A DNA stretch of 64,000 nucleotides from Plazaster borealis (taxonomy: Eukaryota; Echinodermata; Asteroidea; Forcipulatida; Labidiasteridae): positions 7,595,127 to 7,659,126 of the forward strand of contig CM037464.1 of the NCBI GenBank assembly GCA_021014325.1. Direction: 5' to 3'. Each line of letters begins with the position of its first letter. Position 1 is the stretch's first letter. Positions 27,701 to 39,370 of this stretch are shown here, piece after piece. The notes beneath the pieces are model-generated. The model was given only the letters and a program-made list of their open reading frames with translations. It made no database searches and was not told the origin of the DNA. The position numbers and the translations under genes are program-made.

Positions 27701-30577
27701 TTATGTAGGCAAGAACAGAGGTGGTCCATTGAGTGTACAGTACGTACTTGTATGTCAACACTAAATTGCCCTCCAATACCATTTTCATCATCGGCTTCTT
27801 TGAAATGTTAACAAGGTCTTATACAATAACCTAGAATTCAGAGACAGGTGTCCAACATTGATGTATTGTCAATATGGGAATTCACAATACAATGCACCCA
27901 CTGCATTTTGCCCAGAGAGAGGCCATTTTTGCAGTATACCATTGGAAAAAGGGTCTACAAGTTTTTGGTTGTCGCGAAGCGCCTACTACACGACGACCCC
28001 CGTTGCAAATGTTCATAATTCACAGTTTTATTGTACATGTATGCAGAAAGCAGCAAGACCATACAGGATTACGGGAGCGAAATGTCCTTCATAAAAGGAG
28101 GTCGTATTTCTTCAAGTTTTGCAGCATAAGGTGTTTCTGTGAGGCCCATAGGCCCCTATAGGCCAGTGCTTTTTTCAAATTAATTAAAAACTCTTTGGAC
28201 AGACTGATGTACACCTGTAGGAATTTTTGCCAGCATGTGGCCTAAATCCTCCCATCCTCTTCTCCTATGTCACTCCACACCAAGTAGTGTTCAGATTTAA
28301 ATACAGGGATGAGATTTGACGACTGTGAAAACTCCTAACAAAATGGCTCACTGGCCTGGGTTCCCCGTTATTCTCCTCCCAGATGTTAAAATTCAGGAGG
28401 TTTGCAGACTCTGTGCATCACCAGAAATACAAAACTATAGGTTTGGACACAATGTGGACAGCTCCTTTCTCCCTTGGGTGACTACTTTTCTTCTTTTGAG
28501 AAAATTTGAAGTCTCAAGGAGATTTTGAGAAAATCCTGAAATCAGGAAAAATCATGAGAAATCAAACCTCTGCAGATAAGATTGGAATGCCTGACCCTGT
28601 GATAAGAAATTATTATTTGGACCTACTGGCCTCAGTCCTTCTGAATCCTTCACTTTCGCAATTGATTAGAAGGAGGGTTTGTAAGGGTTTGTCTTTTTAT
28701 GGTATGAGAACTTGAAAAGACATCTTAACTATCTTATTATCACGTCTTTCAGCAATGATTTGAGCTTGGAAACATGAAAACACAGAAGGTCATTTTAAGC
28801 TTCCGTACTTTTGACACAAATCTCTTCTGTATTTTTTACAGATGTCCTGAACATGTCTCCTCAAACAAAGCAAGCCCATTCATAAAAAACTCCGAAGCTA
28901 CAGCCCACAGTAACTCAAGCTTACAGCACACCTGACGTCCGCAGCTGAAACAATTGCAAGAAAGAAAGTTGATTTCTTCAGGAAAAAAAGAAAGAAGAGA
29001 CTACAGGTCTTGATTCGGTGTCTTGGTGAAGTCTGACATACTTGCACCATCGTCTACCATGACAGGAAAGCCATAGGAAGGATGAGGATGGGCTCACATC
29101 CAAGGCTCAGTATGGATCCAACCACCGAGACAGGTGTTTCGTTTAGGATCGGTTTTCTAATAAAATTAGATTAAATAGGACTGTGGGATGGAGGGACATG
29201 CTGTTACTAATGAGGGTTTGGATTACAGGTGGATTGATTGACTGCATTCTTATTTAGGTTTCATAATGCAAAGTCTTGATTTCAATTGCAGGAACTTTAC
29301 ATTAAATATGGACAGGTTAAAGATATAATGGCAGATGTACACACATGTAGTAGGCCTACTTAAATGTTTAATGTCAGTTACAATGTCTAAATTGAAGTCC
29401 TGCAGGCGATGTGTTCTGAGAGATTACAAAGACTACACAGTTCTCGCTGTAATCATGTACATGAATGTAAATCAAGTTGTCAACAACTTTACAGATTTCA
29501 TCCCAGTTTGCTTGCTTGTTTGTTTGTTGGAGTTACTGGGGTATTTATTTATCTTCAATCAAGCAAACTTGAATCCTCGATTCTGATTGGTCGATCCATA
29601 GTAACACGAGTGTGATACATGTACTTTATGTAAACCTATATTGCATGGCCCACACCAAAAACTGTTGCAACATGCTGTTCTAACTCTGCGTATTGCGCTC
29701 TTTTAAGCTGCACACAAGTAGGCATCAAGACTGCTAGAAGATAAATTTGTTAAATCACAAGCAGGCACCAAAACACATAGCAGGTCTCCTTCCCATACCC
29801 ATGGGACCCAGCAGAAGTGCTATATTTTTCCGTATTCCACTTGCGCTTGTGTGATACATTTTGTAACTAATAAAAGTGTCATTCAATAAGGCCTACTCAT
29901 TCAATAAGTATCATTCAAGACAGGTGTATACGTGTACGTGTACAATACCTGAAATTTAAAACATTCTTGAATTTGTTACCATTGGTGCATGCACCTCCTC
30001 TTTTATAATTACATACATGTGGCCGTGACAGATAACTGTTTACACTAATGCTGTCACAAACATACATGTATCATCAGCCAGTAATCAGCTGTCCCACGGG
30101 ATGACTGTGGGGTGAAGCTAAGTAATTATTTTTTTTAAAACTTGAAGGACAGGAAATTAGCGTGTTCAGCGGTGCCCACTCAGACACCATCAATTTTTTG
30201 TAGTTTCAGAAAATTAGTTGTGCGTGTTCTTCTATCATTGTTCTACCACAAATGGTTCCAAATGGTGTGTCAACTTTTGGCAAGTGTTATGATGGGTGGT
30301 AGGTACCAGGGTTCACTTGGAATCACTGCAACAGAGAAGTTGTAATGTAATGTAAATTGGGGTTTCTGCAGACCCTAAAAAGAGATAATAACCTTCAAAA
30401 TGATGTAATTTTTTTTTTGATTAGACATGACATTTAGAACAAACAGCACATTTTCCTTGTGTAAACGTACATGTATGCACCGTCTTGCAAATTGTGCATT
30501 CTTCTTCTATTTTTTCCATCACACAAATACACCACCTGGGAAAGTTCATCCATTCTGATTGGTCGAAAGGAGATCAC
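24763..30577. other. Unassigned DNA
   Basis: Holds the CTT microsatellite and a half MITE end at 26112-26145. Otherwise there is no recognisable exon, RNA gene or repeat boundary. This is the largest stretch in which unrecognised exons could hide. Confidence 0.45.
25921..26004 (+). repeat. (CTT)n microsatellite
   Basis: An almost uninterrupted CTT run of about 80 bp. It probably varies in length between individuals. Confidence 0.95.
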
Positions 30578-30584
30578 ATGGCCA

Positions 30585-31856
30585 GGGTTCGACCTTAGCG
30601 GTGGTCCGCTGGCCAAATGCCAGTTGAAACGGCGGTGGACCAGCCAAAACACCTTGCCAAGTGGTCCGGCTGGCCAGTCAAAATATAAGTGCCGCAAAAC
30701 GCTCAACACATAACGATCACGATGTACTACACAACGCACGATCGTGCGACACACCGTGTCCAGTTTACAGGCTCGTAGTCTTTTATTTCGTTACTTTGCG
30801 TGCGACAATAAATGCAATAAACATTGAACGCTAGAGGGCGTTTTAGAACAATCCGATAGCGCGAGAGTAAACGCCCTCTATTGGTGAAATTACACGATAA
30901 CATACAAAACCAAGTTACAAACGCCTTGACCAAAGACTTGACGTTTCTGCGCATGCTCGGGAAAAGCGGTTATTCCCCCGAAATTGCAATGTCATCATCC
31001 CTGGTGTGCGCACGCTGTAATCCACAGCATTGTCGTTGCTGGTACGCACGCAAATTCTGTCGACAGCATGGTCAACGGAGCACAGTTCCGTGGAAATTTT
31101 AGGTTGTTTACGAAAAATTACAGAACGTCTGTAGGCTTCATTTTACAAAAAATGACCAATTTAGGATACTCTGGATGAACAAAAAGAGTATTTTATGGTA
31201 TAATGTAAGATTTTCTCTTTTTGATTTTGTTTTGTTGTTTTGGGGGGTTTATTTTGCGGGGTGATGGAATGACTGCTATTGTCTACAGCGATTGTGCGTA
31301 ACACTAACCCTCCTTCTTCGGTACCGTAGATTAATGACAATCATCAATAATATAGTTCATGTTTTTTTTTATCAAGTCGGTTTTAACGTTATTTGTTTTT
31401 AAATAACCACAAGCATTTTCTTTCATAAAAAAGTACTTGTCCCATGGAAATACTTTGACTTGCTGTCTTTGGATACTGAAACCATCATCCATGGACTGAT
31501 ACTATCCAAAGATCATTTCCAATTTGCTTCTGAAAAATCTCACCTGTGTTAAGTTAAGTTATTAATATTATTTTTCATTTAATAATGACAACAAAATTGT
31601 TACGCCATCAACAAGTAAACATACTCCTAACGAACACAATAACTGTCTTAACATAATAAAGTATGGCTATCAATGTATAGTTAACTTGACGTTGCAATTC
31701 ATTGAATTGAAATAGCGATGATCGAAAATCAGGACATTGTTTCAATCATACCAGTATATAAAAAAACTGACGGACCAGTCAAAAATCTTGCGGACCAGTT
31801 AAAAATCAAGCCAACTGGTCCTGCTGGCTAGTTGAAAAAAAAGTGAAGGGCAACCA
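30585..31856. mobile_element. Possible 1.27-kb hAT-like non-autonomous element
   Basis: The segment is bounded by ATGGCCA on both sides (30578-30584, 31857-31863). Its ends GGGTTCGACCTT and the complement of AAGGGCAACC are imperfectly inverted. Subterminal GGTCCGCTGGCC and GGACCAGTC words are repeated near both ends in both orientations, as in hAT subterminal repeats. Within it a 12-bp inverted repeat TAGAGGGCGTTT (30832-30880) occurs. No transposase was recognised. Confidence 0.5.
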
Positions 31857-32036
31857 ATGGCCATGTTTAAACATCAGATATAAACAGAGTTGAGGAGTGT
31901 TTAAAAATGGCCTGAGGAAATTGAGTCAAAAGAGGGCACTATCAAATGATTGCGAGGAGCACACAAATTTCACGGCCAAATTTAAATTGGTAAATCGCAT
32001 ATTGGCTCGCGCCAGTTCAAAACTTGCGTGCAATAG

Positions 32037-32195
32037 TTTTAAACTCAAGTTCTAAACTTAAACACACAAGTTCTAAACTTAAGCGCACAAGTTCTAAACT
32101 TAAGCGCACAAGTTCTAAACTTAAGCCAGAAGTTCAAAACTTAAGCGTGCCATGTTCTAAACTTAAGTGTGCAAGTTCTAAAATTAAGCGAGGAA
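32037..32195 (+). repeat. 21-bp minisatellite, about seven units
   Basis: The unit is AAGTTCTAAACTTAAGCGCA plus C, with variants such as CAAAACTTAAGCGTG. It is immediately upstream of repeat E copy 1. Because 21 is divisible by three, the array is open in one frame (KLKRTSS repeats), which is not evidence of coding. Confidence 0.85.
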
Positions 32196-32387
32196 CTGTT
32201 TTGCGCTCAACATGGATAGAAATTCAATGCAGAGTTGACGCAAGCTGAGGCTTAACTGTCAGATTTGTTCTTGAATTTTAAGGTTTTTGAATGTTTTTAA
32301 AGGAAAAAGGTATTTATGAAAGGGAATTTAAAAGAGTGGTCTTAAACGGCAAATAAACTGTGCAAGTCTCACGCATATTAATTTGAA

Positions 32388-32924
32388 CTTCCGGGACCAT
32401 CGTGGTCCCAACCATATGGAGTTTTATGTAGGTGGGATTTTGTTTTGTCAATTATTTTAGTTTAACGTAGTTTATGGCTATGAAAATTTTATTTGTTGTT
32501 GGGAATGTAACACTAAGTGATTAACAATATGAAAGTAAAATCATTCAACAAAATATCGAAGAAAACCTGAGAATAAGACTCGACTTACGTTTTTGGTTAC
32601 TTGTAAAAAATTGAGAATTTTGCCGAACTAACTGACGGTCATGTTGTCAGTAAACCTATAGAAGCACACACTCAGGCTTGATTGGCAAATGGGGTTTCTA
32701 ACAATAAGCGTCCTCGTCCCAAGTTTTATTTTTGTTTCAATGTTAATTTAAACAAATTATTTATATTATACAAAAATTGAAAATTTATTTATAACAACCT
32801 TGCTTTGGGTATTTTTATTTCAAGAATTTTGTATAAATTATAAATATAAAAAAAATTGAAAATGATAGTCTTCGTTCGAGTTGTTTTCTCGTTTTCAATA
32901 TGCGCGAGACTTGCACAGTCTGTT
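32388..32924 (+). repeat. Dispersed repeat E, copy 1 (~0.54 kb)
   Basis: Aligns by eye along its whole length with 45927-46543. Shared blocks include GGTCCCAACCATAT, GAAAACCTGAGAATAAGACT, GTTACTTGTAAA, TCGTCCCAAGTTTTA and GACTTGCACAGTCTGTT. No coding frame is maintained between copies, so it is likely a non-coding transposon. Confidence 0.8.
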
Positions 32925-34015
32925 AAAACTTTGCAAGGTTGTGGCTTTGGCTTGGTCCTTTATCGCACAGCCACGACCCTTTCGGGTTTAAACAGTCATT
33001 TCAGACCTTGTCACCTACCCTTACAGTATCCACATCCCTAATTATAATTGCAATAACTTGTATAGAAAGCGTGCGGATGGAGGTCTCCAAGAAGCATCGA
33101 TTGGAGACCCTTCTTCATACAAACAAAAACAAAACAAAACGTTGTTTTACATATAATCAGAGTAGCCTATGTCAGCAAATAAATTTAGCTGTTTGTATTA
33201 GCAATGTATGGTATGATATTCTCTAACTGTTAACAGTTCTATGTAAGAATTAATATTCTCTTGAATTGAGAAGAAGTCTGAATGAAATTTCCCCCAAAAT
33301 CCTTTTGAATTTAATGTGCACCACATGGGAAGCACCCATATGATTCTCCCATAGAAAGAAACACAGTACACACGACCAGTGTACACACGACTTGCTCACA
33401 GAGCAAGCGTGGGGAGGGCTACGTACGTACTCTGTCATGTCTGTAAAGCAAAAGAAATTTGCTAATTTTCTATTATAATGTACCAGACCTGGAATTTTAT
33501 CTTTAAGAAGGCACTTCCGTTTGAAAATCTTAAAGTCTACAGGTATGGGAAGCTTTTAAAGGGGCACCAAGGCCAAGACCAGGGCAACACAGACAGGGCA
33601 ACAGACAGTGGCCCCCATGGCCTCTGCATGTCTTTGTAATTCTAGGCCTATCATACCATTATTGGGTGCCAAGTTGATTGTTACATGTAGAATTGCCAGA
33701 GTTTGATTTTAATGTTCATTTCCAAGCATACACATGTAGGCCTAATATATGTTGAGTTTAAATCAGAACAGTAGACACAGGTTGGTCCTAGACACACAAT
33801 CAGCCATGACTGTGAAAACAAACCAGCAGATGGGAAATTGAAGTACTGGTCCTAGTGATCCCTAGCAACCAACCTTTAAAGCAGTCACTTAGTAACCATG
33901 CATACCAGCTGAGAGACACTCAACAAATACATTGAATGCATGCACATTTACAACTCCCATTGAAGAGAGAAATTATTTAAAGGTTCTACAATGTACATGT
34001 AGGTTTCACAGGCCT
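32925..34015. other. Unassigned DNA
   Basis: Contains the hairpin at 33082 and a copy (33485-33640) of the repeat seen at 17060-17170. No coding evidence. Confidence 0.45.
33082..33109. other. Perfect 9-bp hairpin
   Basis: GGTCTCCAA and TTGGAGACC are separated by ten bases. No known RNA structure is recognised; it could be a MITE relic. Confidence 0.5.
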
Positions 34016-34019
34016 TTAA

Positions 34020-34361
34020 AGGTATCGTACACGTTTGGTAATGACTCAAAACAAATATTACATGTGCATAAAAAACTTACTTGGTAACAAGCAACGGAGA
34101 GCTGTTGATAGTATTTAACAAATTGTAGGAAACGACTCCCTCTGAAGTAACGTTGTTTTTTAGAAAATTTCTCACTAAAATAACAAAAACTTCTTGCAAG
34201 AAGTTTTTATTCCTATCTGAAAGCACACAAATTTGTACATTTTCTTGCAACTTCGATGACCAATTGAGCCCAAATTTTCACAGGCTTGTTATTTTATGCA
34301 TATTGGGATACATCAAGTGAGAACACTGGTCTTTGACAATTTCCAAACGTGTTCAGTGCCT
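34020..34361 (-). mobile_element. TTAA MITE family A, copy 5 (inverted)
   Basis: The element lies in reverse orientation between TTAA at 34016-34019 and 34362-34365. It retains the interior segments seen in 19320-19687, read on the other strand. Confidence 0.8.
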
Positions 34362-34469
34362 TTAACATACGATCAGCAACTTAGGATCACTTTGTTAAAA
34401 TCAAAGGTTGCTTTGCCAGAATGAAGCAGTCCTTTCCTCAGTCTTTGCCCGTGGTGCCTCTTGAAATGT

Positions 34470-34826
34470 CCCAAGTCATCTTTGATAACAAAGGGATCCT
34501 ACATGTAAATGTAAATCATCTGTGATTTTAACAAAGTGATCCTATGAAATCATCTTTGATTTTAACAAAATGATCCTAAATCGTCTGTGATTTTAACAAA
34601 GTGATCCTATGAAATCATCTGTGATTTTAACAAAGTAATCCTATGAAATCATCTTTGATTTTAACAAAATGATCCTAAATCATCTTTGATTTTAACAAAG
34701 TGATCCTATGAAATCATCTTTGATTCTAATAAAGTGATCCTATGAAATCATCTTTGATTTTAACAAAGTGATCTCCTAAATCGTCTGTGATTTAAAAAAA
34801 GTGATCCTGTGAAATCATCTTTGATT
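34470..34826 (+). repeat. Minisatellite with 34-bp and 31-bp units
   Basis: About 11 units of GTGATCCTATGAAATCATCT plus TTGATTTTAACAAA (34 bp) alternate irregularly with a 31-bp form that lacks three bases (GATCCTAAATCGTCTG...). An inverted unit (GGATCACTTTGTTAAAATC) lies upstream at 34385-34407. The array ends precisely at TTAA MITE copy 6. Confidence 0.85.
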
Positions 34827-34830
34827 TTAA

Positions 34831-34986
34831 AGGCACTGGACACGTTTGGTAATTGTCAAAGACCAGTATTCTCACTTGAACCCAACATTTGTTATATGCA
34901 TAAAATAACAAACCTGTGAAAATTTGGGCTCAATTGGTCATCGAAAATGCACAAAAATAATGAAAGAAAAAACACCCTTGTTGCAC
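34831..34986 (+). mobile_element. Truncated TTAA MITE family A, copy 6
   Basis: The left half is present: TTAA, AGGCACTGGACACGTTTGG, then the family interior to about the CACCCTTGTTGCAC segment. It starts exactly at the end of the 34/31-bp minisatellite and is cut off before the dispersed repeat at 35062. Confidence 0.75.
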
Positions 34987-35204
34987 TCGTCAGCAATTTC
35001 ACGAAGTGCCAAAAACATGAAAAATCGGTAGAAAACTAATACTTACTTTTGGGGTGGTTTCGAATTGGTAGTCTTTTTTGTCAAATACTCATGAATAATT
35101 GTAAAAAAAAAAAGATTTAAATTTGGTCCAGTAAATTAGTTTTATACGGCTGGAAGTAAAACTAACTCCGAAGATCACGTGATTTATCCGAACCAAAAAG
35201 TGGG

Positions 35205-35469
35205 GTGTATCTTGAGGGAACGAAAGCGTATCTCTAGGGAACGGAAGCATATCTTGAGGGAACGATAGTGCATCTTGAGGGAACGGAAGCGTATCTTGAG
35301 GGAACGGAAGCGTATCTTGAGAGAACAGAAGTGTATCTTGAGGGAACAAAAGCGTATCTCGAAGGAACGAAAGCGTACAATGTATCTTGAGGGATTGAAA
35401 GCGTATCTTGAGGGAACGAAAGCGTATCTTGAGGGAACAAAAGTGTATCTTGAGGGAACAAAAGCATAC
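35205..35469 (+). repeat. 21-bp minisatellite (GTATCTTGAGGGAACGAAAGC)
   Basis: About 12 units, GTATCTTGAGGGAACGAAAG plus C, with drift at the GAAAG position. Several frames are open on both strands solely because the unit is a multiple of three without stops. Confidence 0.88.
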
Positions 35470-35769
35470 GAAAATTGTATTTTCAAAACAATCCAGACCT
35501 ACATGTATTACATATCCCTCAAAAACATATATTTTGAAGCAACAAAATAACACTTTGAATGAATGAAATAACAATTCGGGGGAAAAATATCATGAGGGAA
35601 CAAGATATTATTTAGAGGGGATAAATATATTTTCCCTTTTTGTTTATCTTGAAAAAGATTTCAACTGTCCCTTTATTAGGGGCTCTCGATACGTACCAAA
35701 AGTAAAACCTGGTCGATCGCATTCCAACTACTTTTGGCATTTCAATTATTAATAGTAACATTGCATGTA

Positions 35770-35886
35770 CTAGACCCAGTAACTGGGGCGCTGTACTCCT
35801 TAAAAAAAAAAATTGACATCTTCGGTTCGGTTGTCGACCGAAGATGTCCGTTTTTAGGAGTACAGCGCCCCAGTTACTGGGTCTAG
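35770..35886. repeat. Double hairpin (117 bp)
   Basis: The outer arms CTAGACCCAGTAACTGGGGC and following bases are perfectly inverted for about 35 bp at the far end. The loop contains a second hairpin, GACATCTTCGGT/ACCGAAGATGTC. A diverged copy is at 58850-58955. Confidence 0.85.
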
Positions 35887-36062
35887 TTATGTAGTACTGC
35901 CTTCATCCATGGTAGCACTAGTGGTACACATACTTTGTGCACATTTGGATTTATTATTCTTTTTGGACTTTTTCTTGTTGTTCTACCATATTTGTTGTTT
36001 GTTTTGTTTGTGTTTTTTGGGGTCGATCATTGGATGTCGAAGGAAAGTAGATTGGACCATAA

Positions 36063-38607
36063 TGCAAACAATGCAAATCATCTCAGTGATTTGTTTGTAT
36101 AAATAATTGTACGTATATGATCTCTACCATGTCTACTGAAAGTCCAAAATGATGTCTGATTTCTAACACAATAATCTAAAACCATCATTGATTTCCACTG
36201 AAACAGTAACATTTATGTTATTCTGACTGAAAAAGTCAAAATAACAGTTGATTCCCACAGAAAGTCAAATCGTGTTCAATTTCTTCTGAAATGTAACAAC
36301 CTTTTAGTACATGTACAGTACATTTACATGAACTTATATACCTATGTACATGTAGGCTTACCCTTTTGCAGGAAAAAATTTATTCATTACTTAGGCTTAT
36401 AAAATGCACACCTTGTACATGTACATGAACACAAACATGCATAGATCTATGTACAGTATGAGGACAAATATGACAGCATTACACTTAGTTAGTATGGTCG
36501 ATGAAGGAGCCTTGAAAATAGTCCATCAGGATGAGAACGTGACAAATGTCTCAAGTAGACATGAACCAAATTCAGTTATCCCACAGTTTCAACATTGAGC
36601 ATACTACACTGTAAGTTAATGCATCAACATGTACAACACAATCATGACAATCGCTGTTTCAAAAATTTGATGTCGACGAAATTTCGCCCAAATCTTTAAA
36701 CATTATGAGACTAAGAACATACCATAAGGTAAGATGAAATGTTCAAGGGAATGATGCACAACAACTTACCCAAACAATTATTAAGAAAAAGAAGCCCCAA
36801 AACCGAAGAGCTAACCCTACATGGTAGTAACACTCTTGCGAAAGTACCCTCCAATAGCAACGTATGTTATGAACAGCCACAGAGACAGTGGGGGCGTCAG
36901 AAATTTAATCTATTAAAAGTGGGGGCATGGAGCAAATCAAAATCAAGAAAATCACTGACAATAATTGTAAGATAAGCTCCATTTCAACAAAAATGCTGTA
37001 TTATTGAAAATTACATTTTTGTTTATCATTTGTCTCATTCAAATCTTTTCAGATCTATTTTGAAAAAGATTTAGACAAAACTTCTCTTTCTGACAACTCT
37101 CCCCCCCAAAAAACAAAACAAAAAAACACACCAAAACCCACTGGATCAGATCTGTGATGAAAATGTGCTGTCTTAAAATTAAAATTAAATACAAAATAAG
37201 ACATTTGATGTCTTGACTTGGCTGAGTGACAATATTTAAATTGCTCCCTGGGCTCTCATTATCTTGCTCTCTTGACTCCCTTTAAGGAACTTGTCATTTT
37301 ATTCTCCCAATACAGATTCAACCTTTTAAAATATTAGAAATTGCTGTCAAATATCAGGGCTCGACTTTCCCTTCTTGCAGATTAGCTCAGAGGCAAAATT
37401 TAAAAGAGGACAAACACAAAATGTCTTTGTCCTGTTACACTTTGCAGAACGCACTTTCCTATGGAGTAACGATCGATTGCATTCAAGACTGCATATTTTT
37501 AAAATCTACATTACATCCAGTCACTTGAAAATGCAGTGTGCATACTTCTTTTTTCGCACGATGGCATAAACGCAAACATCCCTTGTCAAATTGTTGCAAC
37601 ATTGTTTGCTTTTTTAGCAGGGGTGCTGAAAGGGCCTTTTCACAATCTCTACCTGAGGTGAATGGCTACATGTACTTGAAACCTGTCCTTACCTAAATAC
37701 GCAAGACTTAAGTTAGAAAAGATGTGAACATTTTTATTTTGTTTTTCTAATCTTTTTTATCTATGACAAAGAAACTACACTGAAAGTATTAAGCCGTTGG
37801 ATACATGGTATCTATCCTACATTAAATGTTACAAAATGCAGCAAGTACAGTAAATCCTGTGAAATTACGATCAATTGCATTCCTACGTATTCTCTAAACC
37901 TACAATACATCTAGTCATTTGAGATGTGGACTCTTTTCATTCAATGGCAAAAAGCAAACATCCCTTGGCCTTGTCAAATGTTCGTAAAATTTGTCTTTGT
38001 TTCTGTATTAGTCAGTGTGCTGAAAGTGCCCTTTTAATGTACAAATGTACACAATTTATGAACATGTAAGGTGTGGAAATTTCAAAAAAGGTGAACAAGC
38101 AATGGATTTAAGAATGCAAGACAAAGATGGTATTGTTTAATCTTTATTTGCTTCTTGCCTGTATGCCTACATAGTAGGTTTGCCGCCATCTGCCATGCCC
38201 TTTGTAAACTTCCCATAGAAATTGATATTTTCCTCATAGAAGTGACCTTTGACAGGGTTGAACAAAGTATAATAACATTTTCAAGAAATGTTTGTTATTC
38301 ATGAATGTATAATTCCATGAACCAAACCCAGGAGCAATTACAGGAATTGTTTTCTTTTTACAAATAAATAAGGTACATGTAGTAAAGGACTGGCAAGTTT
38401 TCACATTTACATTAGATGTAGCATCTTGCAGACTTTGTTTCATTTCTGATCTTTGAACCAAGGGTACAATACTGCCTTTACACAGCCAGTGTGGTCACTT
38501 GGATCTTTTGACCAAGCTATTTTTGAGCTCTGATTACAATGATTAGGGATTGTGTATTTGACCTTAAGGTGGATACAGGAGGGTGTATGCCACTCTTAGC
38601 CCTCTTT
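36063..38607. other. Unassigned DNA
   Basis: Only the direct duplication at 37464-38090 is recognisable. Confidence 0.45.
37464..38090 (+). repeat. Direct duplication of a ~220-bp segment
   Basis: 37464-37690 and 37866-38090 share GATCGATTGCATTC/GATCAATTGCATTC, ACATCCAGTCACTTGA/ACATCTAGTCATTTGA, GCAAACATCCCTTG and GTGCTGAAAG in the same order. The function is unknown. Confidence 0.65.
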
Positions 38608-38611
38608 TTAA

Positions 38612-38974
38612 AGGCACTGTACACGTTTGGTAATTACTCAAAATATATATTAGCATAAAAACTGACTTGGTAACGAGCAACAGAGAGCTGTTGATGGTAT
38701 AAAACATTGTTTGTAGGAAACAACTCCCACTGAAGTAACGTAGTTTTTGAGAAAGAGGTAATTTCTCACTTAATAAAAACTTCTTGCAAGAAGTTTTTAT
38801 TCCTAACTGAAAGCACACAAACTTGTACAACAAGGGTGTATTTTCTTTCATCATTCTTGCAACTTCGATGACCAATTGAGCCCAAATTTTCACAGGCTCA
38901 TTATTTTATGCATATGTTGGCATACACCAAATGAGAACACTGGTCTTTGACATTACCAAACGTGTACGATGCCT
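38612..38974 (-). mobile_element. TTAA MITE family A, copy 7 (inverted)
   Basis: The element is flanked by TTAA at 38608-38611 and 38975-38978. Its ends are AGGCACTGTACACGTTTGG and the complement of AGGCATCGTACACGTTTGG. Confidence 0.83.
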
Positions 38975-38978
38975 TTAA

Positions 38979-39140
38979 AGCATGTACAACATTGGTAATT
39001 GTCAAAGACCAGTATCTCCACACTTGATGTGACCCAATATGTATACATGAAATAACAAACCAAAAGCTAAATCGGTCATCAAAAACATGAGAAAACAGTG
39101 AAAAACCCTGTTAAATATTTTCACTGTTTTCAAACATTGG
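38979..39140 (+). mobile_element. Degenerate family A MITE fragment abutting copy 7
   Basis: Immediately after the TTAA of copy 7 the sequence resumes with a decayed end (ACAACATTGGTAATTGTC) and family A interior, then becomes unrecognisable near 39140. It shares the TTAA with its neighbour, suggesting insertion of one copy at the edge of another. Confidence 0.6.
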
Positions 39141-39370
39141 ATTTTATCACCAGTGATAACGACTAATTGTTTTACTAATTTCCTAAAAACTATAGCATTT
39201 CAAGCAAAGCTATTTAAACAGCTTTTTGAAATTGGGCCCTGGTCTGTTCATACAGTGTTAGTTCCTAGTAGGCCTATGATACATGTCATTCTCTTTTTAC
39301 ATGTTTTAGAAAATGGGATCCGACTATTTTCTTTTCAGCCTCAGTAGGCCCTATAGTTCAACTGTACTTA

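Larger units (their letters stand above)
35062..36062 (+). repeat. 1-kb composite dispersed repeat, copy 1
   Basis: In order it holds TAGTCTTTTTTGTCAAATAC, a GGCTGGAAGTAAAACTA block, the 21-bp minisatellite, a GGGGCTCTCGATACG block, the double hairpin and a block with GGTCGATCATTGGATGTCGA. The inverted counterpart lies at 58678-60470. Unidentified family; a non-autonomous DNA element is plausible. Confidence 0.75.

Noticed and set aside
34470..34826. Repeat array resembling a CRISPR
   Set aside because: The units are contiguous with no unique spacers, and the DNA is eukaryotic.
35089..35574. 161-codon open frame on the minus strand with repeated SLKIRFR-like units
   Set aside because: It is the translation of a 21-bp minisatellite; several frames on both strands are open for the same reason, and the related copy at 59 kb is broken.
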